DNA of 27,415 nt from Bacillota bacterium. GTDB taxonomy: Bacteria; Bacillota_I; Bacilli_A; ML615J-28; CAG-698. Position 1 is the first letter of the stretch, and every line of letters begins with the position of its first letter. The notes beneath the pieces were generated by a model that had not been told where the DNA came from, did no database searches, and worked only from the letters and a program-made list of their open reading frames with translations. The translations under genes were made by a program, and so were the position numbers. The stretch is from contig JAEYQM010000022.1 in the NCBI GenBank assembly GCA_023410025.1, forward strand, positions 1-27,415, in the 5' to 3' direction. Positions 15,704 to 24,019 of the stretch are shown here, piece after piece.

Positions 15704-15732
15704 TTGTATTTTTATTAATAAACTTATATAAT
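15704..15732 (+). promoter_or_regulatory. Promoter of the 385-residue protein gene
   Basis: TTGTAT (15704-15709), 17-base spacer, TATAAT (15727-15732). The predicted start site near 15739 lies after an in-frame ATG at 15737, which supports the later ATG at 15776 as the true start. Confidence 0.7.
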
Positions 15733-15775
15733 AAATATGGTAATAATTGTTACTAACAAAATTTTGGGGGAAAAT

Positions 15776-16933
15776 ATGGATAAAAGAGAATTAGTTACAA
15801 AAATTATTGATATTGAATTTGAACCTGATTTAACTTTAGAATCAAATGATATATCAAAACTTCCAACTATTCCTATAAAGAAACTTGCTACACTAGGGAG
15901 TTCAATTACTCCTTTTTGTGATTTACTTGCTAGCTTATTTTCTAACGGGAAATCAGGAGTTTATTATGTACAAACAGGTGGTAAAAGAATGTTTAAATCT
16001 GGTGGTGAGTTTATAGGTTCTCTTGCAAAGGTAAACAACCAAGTTGGTGGTGGACAAGCAAGAATGACCAAAATTCCATTAAGTCCTGTTGGCATTGCAA
16101 ATCTATGTACTGTTATGGCTATTGAACATAAATTAAATGAGATTCAACAAAAACAACAATCAATTATAGATTTTTTAGTATATAAAGAAACAGCAAAAAT
16201 TAAAGGGAATATCAATACTTTAACTGACATTTTAAATAATTACAAATATAATATCGATAATAATATGTACAGAAACAATAAACATATATTAGTTCAGGAC
16301 ATAAAAAGGGATTCAGAACAAAGTTTAGTATTGGTAGATAAGCTACTTTCCAATTCAAGTAAAGAAAAATTAGGAATACATTTTGATAAAAAAGTGGAAA
16401 CATATTTAGATGATGTAGTATATAAATTAAATGACTATGAATTAAGTTTATACCAATTATCTTTTTCTTCTTTATTAGAAATTCTTTTGCTGGAAAACTT
16501 TGAAGAAGCATACATTGATTCACAAATTAACAATATAAAAATGCATGTAGATAATTATGAAAGATTGTATTATCTTATTAAAGATCAAGTAAAACATTTT
16601 ACAACCACATCAATTCAAACAACAATAACTAAAGGAGTTTCAATGTTGAGTAGAGGTATAGGTGTAGCTTTAAATAAATCTATTATAGGCAAGACTAATA
16701 TTGACAAAAAATTAGTCACAGGTGGTGAAAATCTTGATGAATTAGTAACCAACAAAATAGATAGTAAAACAAAATTATTATCTAAATCCAATTCTGATTT
16801 AGTTGAACCTTTTATTAAAACAATTGAGACAATTAAGTCAATATATAAGGATGAATACATATTGTCTTTTGATTCTGATAATATTTATTTAAATATTAAT
16901 ATTGAAGAAAATAATAGCATGTTTGTACAGTAA
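15776..16933 (+). CDS. Uncharacterised 385-residue protein
   Basis: Function not recognised. There is no signal peptide or clear membrane span, so it is probably cytoplasmic. An N-terminal part (1-100) holds a glycine-rich segment GVYYVQTGGKRMF and then GGGQARMTKIPLSP. A helical, Lys/Glu/Asn-rich middle begins at about residue 118 with EHKLNEIQQKQQSIIDFL and continues through KIKGNINTLTDILNNYKYN and LVQDIKRDSEQSL. A C-terminal third has short amphipathic helices. I have an impression of similar conserved hypothetical proteins in Firmicutes with the same glycine-rich segment and coiled-coil order, without a known role. The ATG at 15776 has GGGGGAA upstream; an in-frame ATG 39 bases earlier lacks one. 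It stands alone, with long AT-rich spacers on both sides. Confidence 0.72.
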   Translation: MDKRELVTKIIDIEFEPDLTLESNDISKLPTIPIKKLATLGSSITPFCDLLASLFSNGKSGVYYVQTGGKRMFKSGGEFIGSLAKVNNQVGGGQARMTKIPLSPVGIANLCTVMAIEHKLNEIQQKQQSIIDFLVYKETAKIKGNINTLTDILNNYKYNIDNNMYRNNKHILVQDIKRDSEQSLVLVDKLLSNSSKEKLGIHFDKKVETYLDDVVYKLNDYELSLYQLSFSSLLEILLLENFEEAYIDSQINNIKMHVDNYERLYYLIKDQVKHFTTTSIQTTITKGVSMLSRGIGVALNKSIIGKTNIDKKLVTGGENLDELVTNKIDSKTKLLSKSNSDLVEPFIKTIETIKSIYKDEYILSFDSDNIYLNINIEENNSMFVQ

Positions 16934-17233
16934 AAAGCTTAAATATATATAATAAATGTTTATATTATTTAATATTAATAATTAAGTAATTAATACTTGT
17001 ACTTTTGCTTTTTTGAAATTACAAATTCAAGTAAAAATTATTTTACTCAATATATTTTGAAGTAAATAAATACTAAAAATAAAATTTAAATTAAACTTTA
17101 TTATTTAAAGAAATATAAAATGTAATAATAAAAAGTTTAATGAATACTTTGAAAAGAGTTGTTAAGTTTTTAAAAAATTATAATTTTTACTTGCATGTAA
17201 TTAATTTTATAATATAGAAGTAGGTGGTAAAAT
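16934..17233 (+). other. AT-rich spacer before the paralogous lipoprotein cluster
   Basis: About 300 bases, nearly all A/T. No gene, tRNA or strong terminator is visible. TATAAT at 17208-17213 lies 21 bases before the next start codon and could be a -10 box, but I find no good -35. TAGGTGG (17221-17227) is the ribosome binding site of the next gene. Confidence 0.45.
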
Positions 17234-19369
17234 ATGAAAATTAAAATAACTTTTTTATTAATATTAGCCACATGTATTTTTTTTACTTCTTGTAGAAAGA
17301 TTAAATTTGTAAAAGAAAAACCTAAATTTGAAATTGAATATGGATTACAGCCGGGACTATACCAAGATCCTGAATTATTAATTGATGGATTAAGTATTGC
17401 AAAGAAAAATGATTTATATTATCTATTTAATCAACAAGTAGAATACTCACAAGTTGGTTATAATGAACTTAGATCAGTTGATTATGAATTAATAAAAATT
17501 GGCATAACAATTAAGAAAAACATGCTTACTAAAAAGTATATTGGAATAAATAATGGCTATGTTACAATAATTGGAATGGATAAAGAATATAAAATACAAG
17601 AACAAATAAATAAATTTGTTGGTTGTACTTTGGATGGTTTTATTATTGAAAATAAAGATAATAAATTCGATTACTATGATTATGAAGGAAAATTAATAGG
17701 TGGTAAGTATAATTCAGTACAATTAAAAGATTATTATAGAAATATAAAAATACAGGAAGGCGTATACTCATTAATTTATTTTAATCTAAATAATTCAAAG
17801 GATTTATATATAAGTGGAAAGAAAATAGAAAATGTAAGTGAATATATAGATTATCCTAAAGCTAATGTATTAGTACTTAAAATAAATAATAAATACAAAG
17901 TATATAAATATGATGGAAGTATAACACATAATATAGTTTTTGATGAACTAAGCGATATTAATAAAGATTATCCTTTTTTATATTACAAAGATACAAAGAC
18001 AATGTACTATTATAAATCGCCTGATCAAATAATAAATCTAGGAGTGTTTGAGGGTCTTAATAAAATTAACATAATTGATATAGGAAATAATTATTTATCA
18101 TATTTAGAGAGTAATAATGTTTTGGTAGCATTTACAGATTTGGGTATAGGAATTTATCATGATATTGAATATGCTAAATCAATAAACTGCAAATATTTTT
18201 TAGTTGAAAAAAATGATAAATTAATGATTGTTAATCTGTATGAATACTTTTCATATGAATTTAAAGGTGGTTATTCTGAGCAAATAATTGAAATAGATGG
18301 ACATATGTGTGCTGTATATAATGATACAGTTAATAATAATTATGTTGTAATATATAAAGATGCTGCTAAAGTATATACTAATGGCAATGAAAATTATATA
18401 TTACATCTTACAAAAGATGGTAAATTAGTTTACTTTAATATAAATAATTCAAATGAATTTTGTGTTATTAATATAAATTCTGATATAACTAATTTAAGTA
18501 ATTATTCATTAATAATTCTTGATAATAACCAATCACTTGATTATAAAGCTTCCTATATTGAGAATAAATATGGAAATATAAGAACTATTAATTTGCTTAA
18601 TACTATAACTTATGATTTTGATTTGTTAGTAAATATTCCTGAAGATTATAATAACTATAGTATATATAATGTAGAAGAAGTAACTGGATATTTTCTATCA
18701 TTTTATCCTAATTCAATGGAATACAAAAAGAAATTATTTTCTATAACATTTAAAAATAATAAAAATTCAACGGATCAAAGAAAATTATTGATTGAATTTT
18801 TACTCGATAGTGAATTTTATAGATTATATGAATTTGCTTTAATTAGAAATAATAAATTAATCTCAATAAGTCAAGACTCAATAAAATATTATGAATTTAC
18901 TAGTGATTTAAAATTTGTTATAAAACAAATTTTAGATTATAAATTTGAAGAAACTATAAAAATTAATAACAATGTATATTATAAAATATCAAATAATAAT
19001 GGTTTATATGGATTAATTGATGAAGATTTAAATATTATTATTCATCCAATTTATAAAAATTTTATATACTTAGATAACTATATGCTTAAGGATTTAGATG
19101 GAAGATTAATATCACTTAAAACAAACAAAGAATTAAAAGTTAATAAAAACCATTTAAATTACAATGTTTATTATTATACAAATCTAGAAATAACAGGAAC
19201 ATATTTATATGACGGTAATTTAAAATTAATTGGTAAATTTATTGAAAGTGAAATCTCTCAGTCATCAGCTATTTTATATGATGAAAATGAATCTAAATAT
19301 GTAATTAGAAATTTAGATAAATTCTATGTAAATAAATACACTTGTTATCTTGGTATAAAAAAAGAATAA
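17234..19369 (+). CDS. Large exported lipoprotein with WG-repeat-like segment, paralogue 1 of 3
   Basis: Exact function not recognised. The 711 residues begin with a lipoprotein signal ending FTSC, so Cys20 is the probable lipid anchor. The N-terminal module (about 45-230) reads PGLYQDPELLIDGLSIAKK, VDYELIKIGI and KFDYYDYEGKLIG; the same order occurs in both downstream paralogues. Around 586-610 a segment NGLYGLIDEDLNIIIHPIY matches the WG/KWG repeat pattern (G-Y-G-L-I-D ... I-P-Y), common in beta-propeller-like surface proteins. The C-terminus (YLYDGNLKLIGKF, then ILYDENESKYVIRNLDKF) is also shared. Composition is very rich in Asn, Lys, Ile and Tyr, reflecting the low G+C. Probably faces the outside, perhaps binding a ligand or partner. 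Confidence 0.75.
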   Translation: MKIKITFLLILATCIFFTSCRKIKFVKEKPKFEIEYGLQPGLYQDPELLIDGLSIAKKNDLYYLFNQQVEYSQVGYNELRSVDYELIKIGITIKKNMLTKKYIGINNGYVTIIGMDKEYKIQEQINKFVGCTLDGFIIENKDNKFDYYDYEGKLIGGKYNSVQLKDYYRNIKIQEGVYSLIYFNLNNSKDLYISGKKIENVSEYIDYPKANVLVLKINNKYKVYKYDGSITHNIVFDELSDINKDYPFLYYKDTKTMYYYKSPDQIINLGVFEGLNKINIIDIGNNYLSYLESNNVLVAFTDLGIGIYHDIEYAKSINCKYFLVEKNDKLMIVNLYEYFSYEFKGGYSEQIIEIDGHMCAVYNDTVNNNYVVIYKDAAKVYTNGNENYILHLTKDGKLVYFNINNSNEFCVININSDITNLSNYSLIILDNNQSLDYKASYIENKYGNIRTINLLNTITYDFDLLVNIPEDYNNYSIYNVEEVTGYFLSFYPNSMEYKKKLFSITFKNNKNSTDQRKLLIEFLLDSEFYRLYEFALIRNNKLISISQDSIKYYEFTSDLKFVIKQILDYKFEETIKINNNVYYKISNNNGLYGLIDEDLNIIIHPIYKNFIYLDNYMLKDLDGRLISLKTNKELKVNKNHLNYNVYYYTNLEITGTYLYDGNLKLIGKFIESEISQSSAILYDENESKYVIRNLDKFYVNKYTCYLGIKKE

Positions 19370-19494
19370 ATATAAAACAACATCTTATTGTCAAAAAGCT
19401 GACGAATTATTTTATATTCAAATTAATATATTGAAATTACATGAATTAATTATTGACTAAAAATTCATATATATAATTTAATAATGGGGGAATT

Positions 19495-21699
19495 ATGAAA
19501 TATTTAAAAATTATTTTTGTCTTAGTCTTTGCCTTTTTTCTAGTGTGCTGCAAAAAAGGATATAATAATTATCAAAGTTATGGTGATTATAAACCGGGGT
19601 TATTTAAGGAAAAGTACACTAACGTATCTTTATTTATTGATGATTACCATATTGCAAATGAAAATTATTTTCAATTCTTATATAAAAAAAACAAGAAAAT
19701 TATTAAAAAAGGTTTTACTGAAATCATATCTGTAGATAAATATATAATTGATAAATTTGTTGATATTAAAAAAAATAAATTATCTCTAATCTTTATTGGC
19801 CATGATAGTATAAATAATGAAGTCACTATAATTAATAAAGGTGAAATAGTGTCAGTAGTTAAAAATATATCTAAAGTTGGAGATATTACTTTATACGGAT
19901 TTTTAGGATACTCAAATAATAATGAACTTATGTATTATGATTTTAATGGGAAACTTAGAGGTGAAAACTATACATCAATTGATATGTCTACTTATTATAT
20001 GGAATTATACAAATTAAATGATGTAAACAGTACAAAACAAGACTGTTTAGGATTTCTTCCTTTTTTAAAAGGAAATAAGTACGAAGTTTTTATTGGTAAT
20101 AAGAAGATAGATAATGTAACTAATTATTTTAATAATGAAATAAACAGAACATATGTATTACAAATTGATGAACTATTTTATGTATACGATTATAGTGGGA
20201 ATCTACTTGATGATAGGGGATCTACAAAAAATAGTGGTATAGATAATGTGTTTTTACTCTATGATAAAAATTTATATAAATATTATTACTTACTAAACAA
20301 TCAAAATAAGATTTATATTGATGAATATTCAAGTGAAAATGATATAATTTTATTTAACGTTACTGATGAACATGTATTTTATAAAGAAATTAAAACAGGA
20401 AATATTATTTATCAAACATTAAAAGAAAAACAAGTTTTTGATAAAAATTATGAATTTGAGAATTATTATGGATTATATATTCTTACTAATTCAACAAGTC
20501 AAATTTTTGTAAATAGCAAGGGAAAAATTATTTATGAATTTTCTGGATTAAATCGTGCTAGTTTATTAAAAGAGTATGAGTATATTTATCTAGATGGTAA
20601 TAATTTAGTTAGAAATTTAGACTGTCATATTATAACGTTTAAAGATAATTTGCATAATAATTATATATATTATTTTAAAGATACAACAATGGTTTATAAT
20701 TTACAACCAGATCAAGAAAATCTTGAATATGTTCAATATAATATTTTAAAATATACTAAAAAAGATGGAAAAAATTATTTAACTACTTATATCAATCCTA
20801 TGGAAGTTAATGATTTAAGCAAAGTACAGTTTTATAAAGATATTAATGTAAATAAATATGGTCAGATTTATGTTATAGAAAAAAATAAAGTTTCAATAAT
20901 TGATTCCACAACTACAAAGCCTAAGTTTACAATTGAATTACCATTTAGTGACAACGATTCCGACTTATATTCTGTTGAGATAACCCAAAATTATTTTTAT
21001 TCTTATTATTATTATGCTATACTTGATAATAATATTGAAACTTACTTAATACAATATTCTAACACTCAATCAGAATATGATAAAAATATAATATTTATTA
21101 CATTTAACAGTATAACTAAACAAATAGTTTCTAAAATTAATTATAATTATAGAAATAATATATTAAATAATGCTAATCTTTTTTATGAAGGAAGTTCTAA
21201 CGATGGTAATGTTTTTAAACTTGAAAGTAACGGAAAATTATTTAATATATTTAATTGTACGGAAAAAAAATACATAGTAGATTATTTAAATTTAGAAAAA
21301 AATACATTCTTGATTGCGATAAACAATGAGAAATATCAATTATTAAATATATATGGAAAAGTTATTCTTTCTGCTGATAGTATATCTATAGTCAATTCTA
21401 ATATAATTGTAAGTAATAAAGGTGTGGATAAGATTTATGATATTAGGAATAACAAATTTATTAGTACACCAAAAGATCATTTTGAGCAATTTAAATCTTA
21501 TTATTACTTATATAATGATGGAACAAAGCAATATTTATATAATGGCAATGGAAAATTAGTTGATAAAAATAAAGTAGTAGAATATGATAAGGATACTTGT
21601 AAAATGGTATTTTATAGTGAAACATATAAATCGTACAAAACAATAAGAGTTGATAAATTCAATTTAGATAATAAATATTATTACTATGGGGTTAGATAA
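19495..21699 (+). CDS. Large exported lipoprotein, paralogue 2 of 3
   Basis: A 734-residue relative of the preceding gene. The hydrophobic leader ends LVCC, a less typical lipobox (Cys at -1); Cys19 is the likely modified residue, or Cys18. The shared N-terminal module is visible in PGLFKEKYTNVSLFIDDYHIA, FTEIISVDKYIIDKFVDI and LMYYDFNGKLRG. The middle INPMEVNDLSKVQFYKDINVN parallels INPKSVTDLKNVQFYDEANIN of paralogue 3. The C-terminus YLYNGNGKLVDK ... IRVDKFNLDNKYYYYG matches the other two. The WG-like segment is decayed here (KLFNIFNCTEKKYIVDYLNL). GGGGGA (19486-19491) is the ribosome binding site. The 125-base gap from paralogue 1 has no clear terminator. Its stop lies 16 bases before the likely start of paralogue 3. 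Confidence 0.75.
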   Translation: MKYLKIIFVLVFAFFLVCCKKGYNNYQSYGDYKPGLFKEKYTNVSLFIDDYHIANENYFQFLYKKNKKIIKKGFTEIISVDKYIIDKFVDIKKNKLSLIFIGHDSINNEVTIINKGEIVSVVKNISKVGDITLYGFLGYSNNNELMYYDFNGKLRGENYTSIDMSTYYMELYKLNDVNSTKQDCLGFLPFLKGNKYEVFIGNKKIDNVTNYFNNEINRTYVLQIDELFYVYDYSGNLLDDRGSTKNSGIDNVFLLYDKNLYKYYYLLNNQNKIYIDEYSSENDIILFNVTDEHVFYKEIKTGNIIYQTLKEKQVFDKNYEFENYYGLYILTNSTSQIFVNSKGKIIYEFSGLNRASLLKEYEYIYLDGNNLVRNLDCHIITFKDNLHNNYIYYFKDTTMVYNLQPDQENLEYVQYNILKYTKKDGKNYLTTYINPMEVNDLSKVQFYKDINVNKYGQIYVIEKNKVSIIDSTTTKPKFTIELPFSDNDSDLYSVEITQNYFYSYYYYAILDNNIETYLIQYSNTQSEYDKNIIFITFNSITKQIVSKINYNYRNNILNNANLFYEGSSNDGNVFKLESNGKLFNIFNCTEKKYIVDYLNLEKNTFLIAINNEKYQLLNIYGKVILSADSISIVNSNIIVSNKGVDKIYDIRNNKFISTPKDHFEQFKSYYYLYNDGTKQYLYNGNGKLVDKNKVVEYDKDTCKMVFYSETYKSYKTIRVDKFNLDNKYYYYGVR

Positions 21700-21715
21700 A
21701 AAGGATATGTTGAAG

Positions 21716-23866
21716 ATGAAAAAATTAAAATTTATTTTTATTTTTATATTTGTATTTGCTTTTGTATTGTTTTTAGTTTTGTATGTTAGTAAATCTTTTA
21801 ATAAAAATCAAAGCCCTTATTTGTTAAAAGGAGAATATACTAATCCGGATATAATTGTCGATGGTATAAGTATTGTGAAAGAAGGGGATTTATATTATTT
21901 ATATAAAAATAATCAAAAACTTTATGAAAGAGGATATAATCAAATAGATTCAGTTGATTATAAATTAATTGAAAAAGGATTAAAAATAGAAAAGGATAAA
22001 CTTCTTAAAAAGTTCATCGCATATAAAGTAGGGGTTGCCTATATTTTAGATGAAGAAAATGAAAAAGTAGTTTCTGATGATGTTATGGGTATAACTGGAT
22101 ATACTTTAGATGGATTCTTTATATATACTAGGTATACAAATAAACATTCATATTATGATTATGATGGAAATCTAATTGATGAAAATTATTCAAGATTTAA
22201 TATTGATAAATATAATAAAAATATCAAAAATAATTTACCATTAGTTTTAATTGCAGGTGATTATATTAAGGAAGATTTCTATTTCGGAAAAATAAAAGTA
22301 AGTGATGTAACTGATTATAGGGAATTTGATAATAATGGATTATATTTATTAACAATAGATGGAAAAATAAGGGTGTACACTGGTGACGGGCAGCTCTTAA
22401 ATGATAAAAAATATGATCAAATTTACTATTATAATTATAATGATAAATATTATAATTTTTGTTATGATAAGTCAAAAATGACTCTTACTTATTTCAATGA
22501 TTATTGTGAAGAAATTGAAATCCCGAGAATCGCATATCCTAATAATATAGTTATAGAATCGATAACAAATGATCATGTTTATTACAGAAACATTAATAAT
22601 AAAATATTAATGTTTCAAAGTAAAGTAGATAGAAAAGTATTTGAAGAAGAAATGACTTATACTCCCTTTGGTCAATTACTATATACAAAATATGAAAATA
22701 GAAATGAAATACTAGATAAAAACGGTAATAAAATTTATATGACAACTAATGAAATCGAATTAGTTAATTGGGTTCAAGTTGGAGATAAATACTATCATAT
22801 CCTATACTGTGAGGGTGATAAAAAATACATTTATGTTAATGATGAAATAACTAGAATATATGATACAAGCCATTTAGATGGGTCGGTATTTAAATTATTT
22901 TGCTTTAATGAAAGGTTAATTTTTCAAAAAGGCTATATAGATGATAAAGGTTTTAAAGTTTATGATAAAATAAGTATTATTAATCCAAAAAGTGTAACTG
23001 ATTTAAAAAATGTTCAATTTTATGATGAAGCTAATATTAATTTTAGTAATATAAGTTATAATTTCTTCCAACAAGAAGAAAAAATAATCCAATACAATCA
23101 AGATACAAATGAATATGATATTACATTTAATTTAGATGATAATCTTAAAAATTATGACCTATACGATACCATTGATATAACAAGTAATTATAATTTTGGG
23201 TCTAATTCATCAATAAGGATTTTCAATTTAGTGTTTAAAGAATTAGATGATAAATATATATTATTTTATGATACAAAAAATAATACCCATAAATACTATA
23301 AATTAGATTATCAAGTAGATAATTTATTTATGTCTTATGAAAATATTAATACCGATGTATATGAAATTAATGATAAATTAGAAGTAATCCATAAGTTTAA
23401 AATAAATGGGGAAATTGAAGATGTCTTTACTTATAATAATAAATATTATTATATTTTAAAAGACAACAATAAATTTGGGTTAGTAGGTAAAAATGGTAAA
23501 ATAATATTAGAACCAATTTATGATAATCTAAACTATTTGGGTAATGGAACTTTAAAATGTTTTAATAATGATAAAAACAAATCATATATTTATTTAATAA
23601 ACTCTAAAAAATTAAAAGAGTTAAGTGGTATGCATATAGATAGTTACGATCATTATTTCTATACCGTATTGGAGAATAATGAAATGTATTTATATTCTGG
23701 TAATCTAAATAAAATGTTTAAAAATCCCGTTACAACAGATACTGAAGCTGGACTTGGACAAATTATTTATTATGACGAACTTTCTAAAACCTATAAAATA
23801 ACAAATGTTGAAAAGTTTAAATTAGAAAATGGTAATTACTTAATAGCATATAGACCAATTAGTTAA
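21716..23866 (+). CDS. Large membrane-anchored protein with WG-repeat-like segment, paralogue 3 of 3
   Basis: A 716-residue relative of the two upstream genes. The N-terminus has a long hydrophobic segment (about residues 6-26) with no cysteine, so it is probably an uncleaved signal-anchor rather than a lipoprotein. The shared module appears as LKGEYTNPDIIVDGISIVKE, IDSVDYKLIEKGLKI and HSYYDYDGNLIDE. A WG-type unit NNKFGLVGKNGKIILEPIY lies at about 582-600, at the same place as in paralogue 1, and the C-terminus YLYSGNLNKMFK ... NVEKFKLENGNYLIAY is conserved. In-frame ATGs occur at 21686 (inside the upstream gene), 21707 and 21716. I favour 21716, which gives a normal KK-plus-hydrophobic start after AAAAAGGA. 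Translational coupling with paralogue 2 is likely. Confidence 0.75.
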   Translation: MKKLKFIFIFIFVFAFVLFLVLYVSKSFNKNQSPYLLKGEYTNPDIIVDGISIVKEGDLYYLYKNNQKLYERGYNQIDSVDYKLIEKGLKIEKDKLLKKFIAYKVGVAYILDEENEKVVSDDVMGITGYTLDGFFIYTRYTNKHSYYDYDGNLIDENYSRFNIDKYNKNIKNNLPLVLIAGDYIKEDFYFGKIKVSDVTDYREFDNNGLYLLTIDGKIRVYTGDGQLLNDKKYDQIYYYNYNDKYYNFCYDKSKMTLTYFNDYCEEIEIPRIAYPNNIVIESITNDHVYYRNINNKILMFQSKVDRKVFEEEMTYTPFGQLLYTKYENRNEILDKNGNKIYMTTNEIELVNWVQVGDKYYHILYCEGDKKYIYVNDEITRIYDTSHLDGSVFKLFCFNERLIFQKGYIDDKGFKVYDKISIINPKSVTDLKNVQFYDEANINFSNISYNFFQQEEKIIQYNQDTNEYDITFNLDDNLKNYDLYDTIDITSNYNFGSNSSIRIFNLVFKELDDKYILFYDTKNNTHKYYKLDYQVDNLFMSYENINTDVYEINDKLEVIHKFKINGEIEDVFTYNNKYYYILKDNNKFGLVGKNGKIILEPIYDNLNYLGNGTLKCFNNDKNKSYIYLINSKKLKELSGMHIDSYDHYFYTVLENNEMYLYSGNLNKMFKNPVTTDTEAGLGQIIYYDELSKTYKITNVEKFKLENGNYLIAYRPIS

Positions 23867-23869
23867 AAT

Positions 23870-23903
23870 AAGACAACACACTTTTTCGTGTGTTGTCTTT
23901 TAA
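23870..23903 (+). terminator. Intrinsic terminator after the paralogue cluster
   Basis: AAGACAACACAC (23870-23881), loop TTTTTC, GTGTGTTGTCTT (23888-23899), then T's. A perfect 12-base-pair stem, three bases after the stop codon. Confidence 0.95.
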
Positions 23904-23988
23904 AATTTCTACAAACTAAATTTTTTTAAAAATAAATATATAAAATAAAAAAATAATAAAAAAATTTCTTTTAATTTTATGTTTTTTT

Positions 23989-23997
23989 TGCTATAAT
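23989..23997 (+). promoter_or_regulatory. glnA promoter, extended -10 type
   Basis: TGCTATAAT is a full extended -10 box with only a poor -35 (TTTTAA at 23969-23974). Transcription would begin near 24004, just before TGGAGG (24008-24013), leaving a leader of about 16 bases. I see no GlnR-type TGTnA-n7-TnACA operator nearby. Confidence 0.75.
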
Positions 23998-24019
23998 ACT
24001 TCCATTATGGAGGTTTAAA

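Noticed and set aside
19453..19482. TTGACT with TTTAAT before paralogue 2 as a promoter
   Set aside because: The -10 would place the transcript start inside the ribosome binding site, and the better TATAAT at 19472-19477 is only 13 bases from TTGACT.
23900..24019. GlnR operator or glutamine riboswitch before glnA
   Set aside because: No TGTnA-n7-TnACA inverted repeat is seen, and the predicted leader of about 16 bases is too short for a riboswitch.
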